The notes under the pieces are model-generated. The model had not been told where the DNA came from, did no database searches, and saw only the letters and a list, made by a program, of their open reading frames with translations. This document shows positions 10,260 through 20,822 of a stretch of 64,000 nucleotides of DNA, one piece after another (positions within the stretch are counted from its first letter, which is position 1; every line of letters begins with the position of its first letter). The position numbers and the translations under genes were made by a program. Source of the DNA: Haberlea rhodopensis (Eukaryota; Streptophyta; Magnoliopsida; Lamiales; Gesneriaceae); contig CAJQUN010000003.1 in assembly GCA_907163345.1 (NCBI GenBank), positions 6,304,821-6,368,820 of the forward strand, given 5' to 3'.

Positions 10260-11142
10260 AAGGTTTTTGCTTTCGCCTTGATACGTTTGAGATTTATGAT
10301 CTGGGCCAAAAAAAAAAAAAATTTGAAAAATAATACTGCTGCAATTTTGTTTTTGTATCATGAATTATTTTTACACAATTTTCGAAATTCCCAATTTCAA
10401 TTTTGGCATGAACCCTAGTTTTGAAATTGAACCAAAAACCCTAGCTTTTGGGATGAGAAATTAGCCGTCGATTGGAAGCCACTTCCAACGATGAAGGGTA
10501 CCGGTCGGACCACCATGAGAGGCGACCACGTCGGACCTTCTGTCGTCGGAAACCATCGCAAAAGAGGCCTGAAAATCGCGATTTGTTAACGCGCGGTTTC
10601 ATTCTGTTTGGGCCAATTTTGGCTCGATTTTGGCATTCAGAACACGGGATCGACGTTAAAGCGTCGATAAGGTTAAATCCCATGGCAAGGAGGCGTTTTT
10701 CGACGGCTAGAGGAGCCATATATGGTCGAATTTTCAGAAATCGAGTATACGCGATAAAACACGAAAGTCGCGATTGATGGCTGTTTCCGGCCGATTTGTG
10801 GCTGTTTAGAGGCGGCGACAACACAGTGGTGGTCGAAGATGGACTGGTTGTGATGGGTTGACGTTGGTCGGCCGTGTTTTGATCGGAGTTGGCGGCGGCG
10901 GCGGCAATTGTATTAGGGTTAGGGTTAGGTTTTGCTAATTGGGATTGGGCCTAATTTTTAAGGGCCTGTTTGGGTTCAATTTTCAGATTTTGGGAATGAG
11001 GGTTGGTTTAATTTAAGGGGCTGTTTGGTTCTGCTACAATTCTCAAATTCGAAATTCTGCCTTATTTTTAAAATTTATTTTATGCAATCTTTATGTGTAT
11101 TTTTGATTGTTTTATTATGGATAAATGCACCATAATTTATGT

Positions 11143-11590
11143 AAAGCATAAAATATTTTTATGCATGAATAATTAAGATGTCTAAGTAATTCGTATAATT
11201 TAATTGATTAAAGTATAGCCACAGCAGCTTTAATTGATTAAATTATTCATTAATCATGTGAATTACATAAAGTTCAATAGACAATATTTATATGAATTAA
11301 GATAAAGCATAAAATATTTTTATGCATTCAGAAAATGTCTAAGTGATTCGTGTAGTTTAATAAATTAAAGTATAGCCACAGCAGCTTTAATTGATTAAAT
11401 TATACATTAATTTTGTGGATCATTTAATGTATTATAGGCATTACATTAATTCAATTATTGCATAGTTTTATGCATTCAGATTAAATGTCTATGTGATATG
11501 CATTATATGATTGATTAAAGTGTAGCCACAGCAGCTTTAATTAATTAAAGTGCATTAATTTCTCAAACATCACATAAAGCTAAATAGACA
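11143..11590 (+). repeat. Three tandem ~150-bp repeats in the leader of Copia element 2
   Basis: A core AGCCACAGCAGCTTTAATT recurs at 11217, 11374 and 11524 (spacing 157 and 150 bp). Shared flanks include ATTTTTATGCAT before it and a CACATAAAG-like stretch after it. The copies have diverged, so the array is older than this insertion. Confidence 0.8.
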
Positions 11591-11927
11591 TTACTTGTAA
11601 TTAATTATATTTGATATAATGGAATTTATCCCACATGAAATTTTATTATATTAAATATGTTCAATTAGGATGAGATATTGAATTATTTTCTTAATTTGCC
11701 CACAGGTATTAAGAATGTCGGATAATTCGATAGTTTTATCATAAAGTTATATGAATTTATTTGAATTAGAAATTTAGCCCACAGGTAATTTCTATGTCAG
11801 CGGTTCATAAGTTATTGCATGATTTACATGGGTAAAACATGTCATTTAGTTATTTGCTTCGAAAATTGTGATATAAGCATGTATTTTAAATTTTCTTGCA
11901 GTTATTCAACCTGTTAATTTATCTGAT

Positions 11928-12590
11928 ATGAAATGTGAAGTTCCTGAACTCAAAGGTGATAACTATAAGGTGTGGAAGGAGAGGATTCTTCTCCATTTAG
12001 GCTGGATGGATATTGATTATGCTATACGGAAAGATGAACCACCTGCTATTACTGAAACCATCATTCCGGATGATGTTGATCTTTATGAGAAATGGGAACG
12101 ATCTAATCGTCTCTGTGTTATGTTCATAAAGACCAAGATTTCTGCTGGGATCAGGGGTTCTGTCGATCAGCATAATAATGTCCGTGATCTGCTGAAGGCT
12201 ATTGATGCTCAATTTCAGTCTTCGGATAAGGCATTGGCAAGCACCTTAATTTTGAAGTTTTCATCGATGAAGTTCACTGGTATTAGAGGAGTGCGTGAGC
12301 ATATCATGCACATGAGGGATATAGCAGCTCAACTTAAGACACTTGAGGTTGAGATGTCTGATACTTTCCTGGTGCACTACATTCTGAACACTTTGCCTTA
12401 CCAATACGGTCCATTTAAGATTTCCTACAACACACATAGGGACAAATGGTCAATAAATGAACTTATGACCATGTGTGTTCAGGAAGAGGGTCGATTGGCT
12501 ATGGAGCAACCTGAAAGTGTGCATGTAGCTACCCATATGAGGAAGAAAGGTCAGCACAAAAGGCAAAATGCCTATTCAGCTGGATATTAA
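11928..12590 (+). CDS. Copia gag (element 2)
   Basis: This 220-codon frame is a Copia gag (UBN2-like): the N-terminal tract with YKVWKERILLHLGWMD followed by the capsid-like helices. It lacks the zinc knuckle, which is encoded at the start of the overlapping pol frame. The ATG at 11928 is the first in the downstream exon, but the real start may be the LTR ATG at 10135, spliced in frame. The stop at 12588-12590 overlaps the pol frame by 23 nt, with pol shifted by +1. In related Copia elements gag and pol form one frame, so a one-base change in the A-run around 12557-12560 is the simplest reading. A programmed shift is the alternative. Confidence 0.85.
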   Translation: MKCEVPELKGDNYKVWKERILLHLGWMDIDYAIRKDEPPAITETIIPDDVDLYEKWERSNRLCVMFIKTKISAGIRGSVDQHNNVRDLLKAIDAQFQSSDKALASTLILKFSSMKFTGIRGVREHIMHMRDIAAQLKTLEVEMSDTFLVHYILNTLPYQYGPFKISYNTHRDKWSINELMTMCVQEEGRLAMEQPESVHVATHMRKKGQHKRQNAYSAGY

Positions 12591-15500
12591 GAAGGAAATC
12601 AAGTGTTTCTTTTGTAAGAAAAAGGATCACATTAAGAAAGATTGCCCCAAATTCCAGCAGTGGCTTGAAAAGAAAGGTACTCAATTCTCATTTGTTTGTT
12701 ATGAATCCAATATGATTGATGTTAATCATAACACATGGTGGATTGATTCTGGTTCTACAATCCATGTTACCAATTCCTTGCAGGGATTGCAAAACCTAAG
12801 GAAGCCATTGGGAAGTGAGCAGAGCATCTATTCTGGAAACAAGATGCCCTCACATGTGGAGGCTGTTGGAACATGCAAATTAGTTTTAAGTAGTGGTTTC
12901 GTTTTGATTTTAGAAAAGACATTTTATATTCCAAATTTTTCTAGAAATTTGATTTCAGTTTCAAGACTAGTATCTGTTGGATTTTCATTTAATTTTTCGG
13001 ATTTATCATTCAGTTTATTTTATAAATCTGAGATTATTGGAAATGGTACTTTGTCTGATGGTCTTTTTCGATTGAATTTACAAAATGATACCACTAATTC
13101 TATAATGCATGCTCAACAAAATATTGGTATTAAAAGATGTGTTGTGAATGAGAATTCCTCTATTTTGTGGCACCGGAGATTGGGACATATCTCCATTCAT
13201 AGAATTAAAAGATTAGTGAATGATGAAGTACTTAGTGCTTTGGATTTTACCGATTTTGACACTTGTGTGGACTGCATTAAGGGTAAGCAGACCAACATGT
13301 CAAAGAAAGGTGCTAAGAGGAGTTCTGATATATTGGAGATCATACATACATACATATGTAGTCCTGATATGGATTCGTATGGTCAGAAATACTTCATCAC
13401 CTTCATTGATGATTATTCACGATATATGTATCTCTACTTGCTTCATAATAAGTATGAAGCGTTGGATGCTTTTAAAGCATATAAGGCTGAAGTAGAGAAA
13501 CAATGCGGTAAGCAAATTAAGATCGTGAGATCAGATAGAGGTGGTGAGTACTATGGTAGATACACTGAGAGTGGACAAGCACCTGGTCCGTTTGCTAAGT
13601 TTCTTCAGGAGCATGGGATTGTTGCCCAATACACCATGCCTGGTTCTCCGAGCCAAAATGGTGTGGCGGAAAGAAGAAACCGGACATTAATAGACATGGT
13701 GCGTAGTATGCTTACTAGTTCTAAACTTCCTAAGTCATTGTGGACTGAAGCTCTTAAAACGGCAGCGTATATATTAAACCGAGTTCCAACCAAGGCTGTC
13801 TCTAAGACACCTTTTGAGATATGGAAAGGTTGGAAACCGAGTTTGCAACATATACGCATTTGGGGATGCCCGTCTGAGGTGAGAGTTTATAATCCACATG
13901 AAAAGAAGTTGGACCCGAGGACCATTAGTGGGTATTTCGTTGGATATGCCGAAAGGTCTAAGGGATATAGATTCTACTGTCCATCTCACATCACTAAATT
14001 TGTGGAATCGAGGAATGCAAAATTTCTTGAGAATGACCTGATTAGTGGGAGCGATCGATTTCAGGATATTTGTTCTGAAAACGATCATTACGATGCTCAT
14101 CCATCCACTGTAAGTGATCGATTGATTGATGTTTACAACTGCCCTCAAGTTCTTAGGCATGTTGATGAACCCGTCTTAGAGATTCCACAAGTAGTTGATC
14201 ATGATCTAGTAGTTCCTGATGATCGACAGATTCCAGATACTGTAGAGAACCCTGTTGATCAACATGATCCTGTATTAGAGGAAAATGTTGATACAACATT
14301 GAGAAGGTCCACTAGAATGAGGAGATCGGCAATTCCTAGTGATTATATTGTGTATCTACAAGAATCTGACTATAATATTGGAGCTGAGAATGATCCCGAG
14401 ACGTTTTCACAAGCGATGGAAAGTAATGAATCCAAGTTGTGGTTCGATGCTATGAATGATGAGATAAATTCAATGGCACATAATGGAGTCTGGGAGTTGG
14501 TTCAGTTGCCAGATGGTGTAAAAGCCATTGGATGTAGGTGGGTCTTTAAAACAAAGAAAGATTCACTGGGCAACATTGAACGATATAAGGCTAGACTCGT
14601 TGCCAAAGGATTCACTCAGAAAGAGGGAATTGATTATACAGAGACATTTTCTCCTGTATCTAAAAAGGATTCTCTCCGTGTGGTTATGGCATTGGTGGCC
14701 CATTTTGATCTGGATTTACATCAAATGGATGTGAAAACGGCATTCCTCAATGGTGATCTAGAGGAAGATGTTTATATGAAACAACCTGAAGGATTCTCCT
14801 CTAGTGATGGTGAGCATTTGGTGTGCAAGCTTAAGAAATCTATATACGGATTGAAACAAGCCTCCCGTCAGTGGTATTTAAAATTCCATCACGTTATCTC
14901 TTCATTTGGTTTTGTTGAGAACGTCATGGATCAATGTATATACCAGAAGGTTAGTGGGAGTAAAATTTGTTTCTTGGTGTTGTATGTAGATGATATATTA
15001 CTTGCAACCAATGATAAGGGGTTTCTATATGAGGTGAAACAATTTCTCTCTAAGAACTTTGATATGAAGGATATGGGTGAGGCATCTTATGTCATTGGTA
15101 TTAAGATCCATAGGGATAGATCCAAATACATTTTGGGTTTATCGCAAGAAATCTATATAAACAAAGTGCTGGAGAGGTTTCGGATGAGTGATTGTTCACC
15201 AAGTGTAGCACCCATTGTGAAAGGTGATAGATTCAATTTGAATCAATGTCCAAGAAATGAGTTTGAAAAGGAACAAATGAAAAACATTCCATATGCTTCT
15301 TGTGTTGGAAGCCTAATGTATGCTCAAGTCTGTACTAGACCTGATATTGCATTTGTTGTGGGAATGTTGGGAAGATATCAAAGTAACCCTGGTATTGATC
15401 ATTGGAAAGCTGCAAAGAAAGTTATGAGATACCTTAAAGGTACTAAGGATTACATGGTTATGTATAAACGGACTGATAATTTGGAGGTGATTGGCTACTC

Positions 15501-15963
15501 CGATTCAGACTTTGCTGGTTGCGCTGATTCACGAAAATCAACATCTGGATACATATTTATGTTTGCCAGCGGAGCTATATCTTGGAGAAGTGCGAAGCAG
15601 ACTTTGACTGCTACTTCCACTATGGAAGCCGAGTTCGTTGCTTGTTTTGAAGCATCTTTACATGGTGTATGGTTGAAGAGTCTCATATCTGGGCTTAGAA
15701 TTGTAGATTCTATTTCTAGGCCGTTGAGGTTATATTGTGACAATCCAGCTGCAGTTTTCATGGCTAAAAATAATAAAAGTGGAAGTCGAAGTAAACACAT
15801 CGACATAAAGTATTTAGCCATTCGGGAGCGTGTTAAAGACAATAAATTGGTTATTGAACACGTGAGTACTGAATTGATGATTGCCGATCCTTTAACAAAA
15901 GGCATGCCACCTAAGGGGTTTAAGGATCATGTGGTTAGAATGGGACTTGGTTCCATTATGTGA
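12568..15963 (+). CDS. Copia pol polyprotein (element 2)
   Basis: This 1131-codon open frame has, in order, the CCHC zinc knuckle (residues 13-26), aspartic protease (D-S-G, D60), GAG-pre-integrase region (about 195-250), integrase core (about 255-400), reverse transcriptase RVT_2 (about 645-890, YVDD at 806-809) and RNase H (about 985-1120). It makes the enzymes for reverse transcription and insertion of the element. Oddity: in the motif usually reading H-T-D-I-C-G-P the Asp is Tyr (residue 264, codon 13357-13359), so the first residue of the integrase D,D,E triad is missing. The later Asp (DRGGEY) and Glu (VAERRNRT) are present. The ATG at 12568 is probably internal to an original gag-pol frame. 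Confidence 0.92.
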   Translation: MPIQLDIKKEIKCFFCKKKDHIKKDCPKFQQWLEKKGTQFSFVCYESNMIDVNHNTWWIDSGSTIHVTNSLQGLQNLRKPLGSEQSIYSGNKMPSHVEAVGTCKLVLSSGFVLILEKTFYIPNFSRNLISVSRLVSVGFSFNFSDLSFSLFYKSEIIGNGTLSDGLFRLNLQNDTTNSIMHAQQNIGIKRCVVNENSSILWHRRLGHISIHRIKRLVNDEVLSALDFTDFDTCVDCIKGKQTNMSKKGAKRSSDILEIIHTYICSPDMDSYGQKYFITFIDDYSRYMYLYLLHNKYEALDAFKAYKAEVEKQCGKQIKIVRSDRGGEYYGRYTESGQAPGPFAKFLQEHGIVAQYTMPGSPSQNGVAERRNRTLIDMVRSMLTSSKLPKSLWTEALKTAAYILNRVPTKAVSKTPFEIWKGWKPSLQHIRIWGCPSEVRVYNPHEKKLDPRTISGYFVGYAERSKGYRFYCPSHITKFVESRNAKFLENDLISGSDRFQDICSENDHYDAHPSTVSDRLIDVYNCPQVLRHVDEPVLEIPQVVDHDLVVPDDRQIPDTVENPVDQHDPVLEENVDTTLRRSTRMRRSAIPSDYIVYLQESDYNIGAENDPETFSQAMESNESKLWFDAMNDEINSMAHNGVWELVQLPDGVKAIGCRWVFKTKKDSLGNIERYKARLVAKGFTQKEGIDYTETFSPVSKKDSLRVVMALVAHFDLDLHQMDVKTAFLNGDLEEDVYMKQPEGFSSSDGEHLVCKLKKSIYGLKQASRQWYLKFHHVISSFGFVENVMDQCIYQKVSGSKICFLVLYVDDILLATNDKGFLYEVKQFLSKNFDMKDMGEASYVIGIKIHRDRSKYILGLSQEIYINKVLERFRMSDCSPSVAPIVKGDRFNLNQCPRNEFEKEQMKNIPYASCVGSLMYAQVCTRPDIAFVVGMLGRYQSNPGIDHWKAAKKVMRYLKGTKDYMVMYKRTDNLEVIGYSDSDFAGCADSRKSTSGYIFMFASGAISWRSAKQTLTATSTMEAEFVACFEASLHGVWLKSLISGLRIVDSISRPLRLYCDNPAAVFMAKNNKSGSRSKHIDIKYLAIRERVKDNKLVIEHVSTELMIADPLTKGMPPKGFKDHVVRMGLGSIM

Positions 15964-16267
15964 TTTCATAGTACATACATTTTTGTATACTTATTGAAAC
16001 TCTTTCGGTTATGATATTTCCCTTATTCAGTTGTGTACATATTCAGTTATTTGGGAAATATTACTTAAGTTGGACCTAGAATAAGCATTGGTTTATTCAT
16101 TCAGTAATGTTACCGCATTTGGATTTAAGAGGCATAATACATCGTGATACATGGAAGATACTACTCAATATAAGAGGACACATCGCCATGATTCGTGTAT
16201 TTGTTTCTTGATATGATGAAGTATTCTTGATTATTCAGTTTGTGAATATATTAACCAAGTGGGAGAA

Positions 16268-16671
16268 TGTTAATAATTAATATTAATTTGGTTAATATAT
16301 TATTAAGATAATATCAAGAATATTTAATCCAGAAGATTGCGCACTATCTGGATAACCACCCACTATCTTTAAGTGGGGTAATTGTGTCAAACTCTAAGTC
16401 TTTGATGGCAAGACACTTATATAAATAGGACACTGCGGGGGGGTCCCTAAGCCAAGCAATTCACTTCATAAAATACACCATCTATTAGAATTGCATTAGG
16501 TTTAGAAGAGCCCTCTTGCATCTCAATTCATCAGATCTGTCTGGATCAAACTGCATATCAATGGCTGGAGGTAACACTGATCTTGAACTTTTATTTCCGC
16601 ATATTCGATTTGTGTGCCGTATGTTTAGGTACATTGAAAATCGATTTAGTATTCATGTTAAAGATCTAACA
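16268..16671 (+). repeat. 3' LTR of Copia element 2
   Basis: 404-bp repeat, one extra G in the GC-run and two substitutions compared with the 5' LTR. It begins directly after the polypurine tract. Confidence 0.96.
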
Positions 16672-16676
16672 AAAGG

Positions 16677-19466
16677 TACATCTTATCATACACTAATAAT
16701 ATTCTAAATCAGATATTTCTAATGCATGTTGGATAAACCCTCCAGCGCACTGTCCCTGAGGATAGCATAAAAAAATCCGTCTTTTCAACAACTTGCTAGT
16801 AAAAAACACAAAAGCGTGAAAGCATAATGTGCATATAGTTAAAGAAAGCGTTGGCACAATTGTATGATCATAATCTAACAAAAACGAAACTCTATTGAAA
16901 AATTCAAATTAAAATGGAGATTTGAGGAAAGTATAATTATTAATTAACAAACTACGAATGCCAAAACGTACAAGATTGTGCTTGAGCAATGGTCATTTCA
17001 TCCCAATTGGCATTGATTCTCACAGCTGTTAGTTCACTTTTACAGTAATTTTGTATGTGCTGTCCCTTTGAAGCAGGCAATTATAACCAAAACGAACACT
17101 TGAACACTGCAATTTTCCTCCATCTGTGAATCATAACTGGTGATGAAAAGAGCGTAGAAATGATGCAGAAAAAGACCCTTTTCAGCCTTTTATTTCAGCA
17201 TTATTCCACTGCCTGCAATCATCAATTATTATAAGAAATGGGATGCTGCATGCACTTTATATTAATGAAGGGATCTCACCTAAACACATCACATAGAAAT
17301 GAGACCTACTCTCTCTATTAATGCATGCCCACAGGTTTTAGGCTAGGTGGGCGCCGTCCACTGCTCTCATCCATCAGGGTTACGGTAAAATCAGCACTGG
17401 TCTCACACATACACCAACACATATATATATATATATATGTGTGTCTTGATGCATGTCACACCCAGTGTATCAAAAAATTTCCGTAATATCATAGTTGACT
17501 ATATATGAAAAGTGTGAAAGTTATTTTCTAAAAAAACTAATATATATAAAATTTTAATGATACGTCTCAATGTTGAATCATCTTTCAGTACAAGGTGATG
17601 GGGGTGGGGGATTGATGACTCGACTCGAGATATCGAGCCCTTATTGAAGCTGTTGCCACCTTGACCGATTGGTCGTTGCCTCTAAATCCATTTTTTAAAG
17701 ATTATGAAATTGAATTGAAGGATCAACCATGAGCTACACTGCCATTCTATACGAAAAAAGAGGGATGATAGTTGAGGATGGAAGTGACGATTGAAAGGAG
17801 AGGGAGGGCACAAGAACAAAATCTTGAATTGTTTTCTTAAACTTTTTCATTGAGTTATGATCCAATCCACTTTTCGGGCTATCAGTAACGAAAATAAAAC
17901 CTAAATAATCCTTTAATGCCTCAATAAAAGTCTTCGAAATTATGAATTATGCTCCTTGCCCTATCAACAGTTTTTTGGAATTTTTTAAATAAAGAAAATC
18001 GTAGGTAAAGGCCCACTTTCAAAATTCCTTCCCCGTTATAATTCCCTAATGGCATCATTTCCACACCTAATTTTCTTTTCTTTTTTTATATTCTCCATTG
18101 TATAAGTAATAAACATAGGGGATAAAAATTAGAGGCCTTATTGGAATTGGGGCAAATATTTTATTGCTTCCTTGTTAAGCTGTCACCGCATGTTGGATGA
18201 GAATATTCATATTCAATAGTTGATATATCAGTATCAACCAAACCTAAATCAAGTAAAAAAAGTATTCAGCCTAATGATATTTATAATGACAAAATAACCA
18301 TAGTCCTATATATTATTTTCCTTTTTTGGAGGGTAAAAAAATAGATGTAATTTTGGTTTACTTCTTGGTTATCTCATGAGGTAGATCAATGATCCAGATA
18401 TAATTGTGGGATTGGATCCCACATAAAAAAGTGAAAACTTGATAAGTATAGGTTATTGACCTAATATTTGAGTTAGTGTCCTATGAGATAGTCAAAAATA
18501 ATTCGTAATTTTATACTGTAATTGATTTTATACTTTACATTAAGCAACCCCATCACTTTTGGCAGCTAACATTTGTTCATCTTGATTGGGCAAAGCTTGA
18601 AGACAACTCAAATTATTGTCGAGTCAATTTTAAATGTCGAATTCTTACAAGATTTTTAGCATGGTTTTTGGGACTACTTACATTATATTTCATGGCCTAT
18701 CTTTTTTAAAAATTACACATCAATAATTCAAAATTTCTTTCCCTTTTTCATAAACATAATAATCCCACATCCCCATCTTGCAATAATTCTACACACGTGT
18801 ACTCAAATTCTCTAAGGCCGACTAGTCATTCGATTGATCATATCAAGAAATAGGCAAAATAAATTAAAGATAGGGCTCACATCCAACCCAATGTACAACG
18901 GGTTTGTTTGATGATGCTTTTAAGGATAATGTTTTTAGAGGTATCATCATCATTCATTTGAAATCTTTTTTAAAAAAGAAAAAAAAAATCCATGTGGTGG
19001 ATAATGCCTTGGGGGCAGTGTCTTTCAGAGCAAGTAACAATGTTTTCTATACAACACATGTGTGGGAACGTTTGAAGAAAAATTTCCATGTTTTAAATAT
19101 AATTAAATTCTATACGACGTCCAACTTACTCCATTGATCGGTTTTGATTTAAAATTCTAATAATAAAATTAATAATTGGAAATGACTGAAGTTTGAGCAT
19201 AAACACTTTATCAATAAAGTAGGAAAAAAGGATGAGATCAATTTAATCATTAAAAAAAGACGAATTACATATAGATTTTTTTGCTTTTATAATTATCGTT
19301 TTAACCCTCGTAGTTTAACAAATTTAGTAAATCTTTCTTGCTATGAATATTTTTGCCAAATCATAAGGGATACCATTGCAAAATAGAGATGCTGAATTCA
19401 TGACACAGTTATTCTATATGGGTCCATATGTTATTATTCAAACTAAAAAAGTGAATTCATAATACA
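16677..19466. other. Intergenic AT-rich DNA, no gene recognised
   Basis: No frame in this 2.8 kb has protein-family features. A short TA/TG microsatellite lies near 17420-17445. The longest open frames are low-complexity Lys/Phe-rich and look accidental. Confidence 0.6.
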
Positions 19467-19471
19467 TCTGT

Positions 19472-20746
19472 TGTGAGGGCTCAATCCTAATAATGTGATT
19501 ATTTATCACACAATTATAATTATAGCGTAAACAGCGGAAGATTTGTTTAACATTTAGTAACATGTGGCCCTAAAAATTTCGGCATGACCTCGTCGCACGA
19601 GAAACATACCACCAATACCAATAGTCAAAATATATATAGATACCATCAGTTTCATCTCCATCAACACAAATCAAACTATGAAACACATATCCATACTGAG
19701 CAAAATAAACTAAATATACATAAACTCCTTACACTCCTGGTATATATATACAACTGGGATAATGAGGAAAATAAACCTCTCAAGTGTGGCTCCCACCGGA
19801 TGTATACTCTCTGGGGTCCTAGCCACCTGTACTACCTGACATTGTCCACACACAAAGAGTCGATGTATTCACTGTATATTAATGAAATTCATAATTCACT
19901 AAATTACTCATTAAACATTGGTTATCAATTGTAGTCATAGCTGAACAAATTTAGGGTAATTAATTTGATGCGATTACATCACAATTTAATTTGCTAAATT
20001 ATTTTTAATCAATTCAAATTTATTTTACTAATTATAGTCCAAATTAACTGGTAATTATCGAAGCAAAGTCGGAAAAATCGAATAACGAATTTACCCAAAA
20101 TCGCACACAGTACACGCACGCTTTTCCTCCGATTCCGGCGAGCTCCGGCGACGTTATGGGCGGCGAACGGTTCAGAAAGCTTCGTCTAGATGAGGAGAAG
20201 AGATTCGGTGTATGGATTCGTCCAATTTGTTGTAGAATCGAAGAAATCGAACCAGAATTCCTCAAACCCTAGTCTGTGCGAGTTCGTCCGTTCCAGGTCA
20301 AAATCGAAGCACTTTTCGAACACCAAAATCCAATTATATGGTATGGAAAGTTTCGCCTCTGAGTTAGGAACACGGTGGTAGGTCGGTCTCGTCGAGAGGT
20401 GGTCGGACGTCGGCGAACGGAGCGGATAAGTACACGGTGGTCGGTGAATCGCTCGAAGTGTGTGTTTTCGCACCTTTTAGTAGGTGTCCGCGACATGTGT
20501 GTTTTTACGCGTTTACTATGTGTTTTACGTCCTACACCGATATATATTAATTCCCGACCAATTATGAACATCGGGATGTCACCGGTGTACTGGTGCATGT
20601 ACGTTGCATGTACAATTGACACCTGACTTCGTGTCACTACTTTAATCACAAAATGAAATCTATCATTTTAATACAAATTTTATATTTACTAAATTAATTT
20701 AACAAAATTAAATGTAATTAACGTTAATCGAACATCGGGCATCACA
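19472..20746 (-). repeat. 3' LTR of the Gypsy element (internally deleted)
   Basis: This 1275-bp LTR matches the right LTR on both sides of a gap. At about 19857 it goes directly from CACACAAAG to AGTCGATG, whereas the right LTR has about 755 bp more there (about 25950-26704). The two-base overlap AG at the joint fits a short-homology deletion. Confidence 0.92.
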
Positions 20747-20822
20747 TTTCTCCCCCACTAGAAAAGATTTCGTCCCGAAATCTCTAGCTTACATATATAT
20801 TACATCACAAACATATATCATA

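Larger units (their letters stand above)
10145..11901 (+). other. Candidate leader intron joining an LTR start codon to gag (element 2)
   Basis: The LTR holds ATG GCT GGA G (10135-10144) directly before the donor GTAACA. A T-rich acceptor (TTTTCTTGCAG) ends at 11901, and 26 nt later comes the gag ATG (11928) in the same frame. Joining the two exons adds twelve codons with no stop before M of the downstream ORF, ending Q-P-V-N-L-S-D, which resembles the N-termini I know for related Copia gags. The intron would hold the primer site, a GC-rich stretch (about 10450-10920) and three tandem repeats. Inferred from sequence only. Confidence 0.5.
9843..16671 (+). mobile_element. Young complete Ty1/Copia LTR retrotransposon (element 2)
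   Basis: LTRs at 9843-10245 and 16268-16671 start TGTTAATA and end CTAACA, with a perfect 5-bp target duplication AAAGG (9838-9842, 16672-16676). A primer site two bases after the 5' LTR matches the initiator-Met tRNA 3' end at 11 of 12 positions (10248-10259). The polypurine tract GTGGGAGAA (16259-16267) abuts the 3' LTR. The LTRs differ by two substitutions and one G-run indel, so insertion is very recent. The full Copia gag-pol set is present, but gag and pol are in different frames and the first integrase catalytic Asp is replaced. Confidence 0.96.

Noticed and set aside
10441..10824. Overlapping open frames on both strands in the GC-rich leader of Copia element 2
   Set aside because: Neither has recognisable domains; GC-rich DNA has few stops, and the region lies in a candidate intron.
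10913..10929. TTAGGGTTAGGGTTAGG, telomere-like
   Set aside because: Plant telomeres use TTTAGGG; this is three TTAGGG units inside the leader of a young Copia element, with no array.
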